In this document: positions 52,809 through 52,958 of the stretch, piece by piece
Position numbering within the stretch: the stretch's first letter is position 1
Layout: every line of letters begins with the position of its first letter
DNA from: Prevotella sp.
Lineage (GTDB): Bacteria; Bacteroidota; Bacteroidia; Bacteroidales; Bacteroidaceae
Assembly: GCA_016291595.1 (NCBI GenBank)
Contig: JAEEXN010000009.1
Location: forward strand, 1 to 52,958
Direction of reading: 5' to 3'
DNA: 52,958 nt
Made by a program: the position numbers and the translations under genes
The notes under the pieces: model-generated
Database searches by the model: none
What the model was told of the DNA's origin: nothing
The model's input: the letters and a program-made list of their open reading frames with translations, nothing else

Positions 52809-52958
52809 TTACTTACTATTCTGTTTGTAATACTTAATTAATTTGGGCACAACTTCCTCAACGGTGCCTACGATGACATAGTCGGCGATGCGGTTGATAG
52901 GCGCATCGGGATCGCTGTTGACAGAGAGGATGATACCAGAATCCTGCATATCAGCGAT
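52809..52958 (-). CDS. etfA: Electron transfer flavoprotein alpha subunit, C-terminal end (partial)
   Basis: Only the last 49 codons are in the window. The translated segment contains SVNSDPDAPINRIADYVIVG and TVEEVVPKLIKYY, the FAD-binding C-terminal signature of ETF-alpha. ETF receives electrons from acyl-CoA dehydrogenases, so the gene fits the dehydrogenase downstream on the same strand. The 5' part lies beyond the right edge. Confidence 0.9.
   Translation of the reverse strand: MADMQDSGIILSVNSDPDAPINRIADYVIVGTVEEVVPKLIKYYKQNSK

Overview
The window looks like a chromosomal segment of a Bacteroidota bacterium, most likely a Prevotellaceae/Bacteroidales member. The reasons are two SusC/SusD-type outer-membrane uptake operons, an ECF sigma/FecR pair with the Bacteroidetes DUF4974-type FecR tail, the type IX secretion protein SprA, long-form HutU, start codons with no clear Shine-Dalgarno sequence, and repeated TAnnTTTG promoter boxes. 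Genus-level assignment is inference. The left third (about 1-19 kb) is much richer in G+C-ending codons than the rest, which produces many long antisense shadow frames.

Layout. 1-8.2 kb: end of a SusD gene, a SusCD-associated lipoprotein whose HExxH site is lost, two exported thioredoxin-fold proteins, and a 1091-residue exported protein that looks like TldD fused to a TldE-like half. 8.2-8.8 kb: a convergent spacer holding a seven-unit, exactly 22-bp-phased repeat array with its own leftward promoter-like sequence. 8.8-19.3 kb: fecR and an ECF sigma gene facing away from a second operon (SusC with STN domain, SusD, DUF4843 lipoprotein, PKD-like lipoprotein, TlpA-like thioredoxin). 19.4-21.8 kb: an exported S9 dipeptidyl-peptidase-like enzyme. 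Neither uptake operon carries a glycoside hydrolase in view; redox proteins and peptidases dominate, so a peptide, protein or metal-complex substrate seems likelier than a glycan (inference).

21.8-33.7 kb: meso-diaminopimelate dehydrogenase, ruvA, sprA (2491 aa), a PagL-like lipid A deacylase, a STAS protein and a phosphopantetheinyl transferase. 33.8-40.5 kb: a complete leftward histidine-degradation operon (ftcD, hutU, hutH, hutI) converting histidine to glutamate with transfer of the formimino group to tetrahydrofolate. It has palindromic elements in its spacers and at its promoter. 40.6-45.8 kb: nadB, a PBP4-type carboxypeptidase, an MscS channel, a YraN protein and a one-domain MGMT-family protein. 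45.8-49.1 kb: a small pectin-flavoured group (GH43-like enzyme, SemiSWEET, flavin reductase, PL22-like oligogalacturonate lyase). 49.1-52.96 kb: DUF4298 protein, bile acid:sodium symporter-family protein, an acyl-CoA dehydrogenase and the end of etfA.

The most unusual structure is at the right edge. Between etfA and the acyl-CoA dehydrogenase gene sits a four-helix-bundle S23/IVP-family gene framed almost exactly by a perfect 20-bp inverted repeat, with extra tandem copies on one arm. This resembles a 23S rRNA intervening-sequence cassette placed in a protein-coding operon. The second theme is a set of three intergenic arrays with exact 21- or 22-bp periods, two of which share a recognisable consensus.
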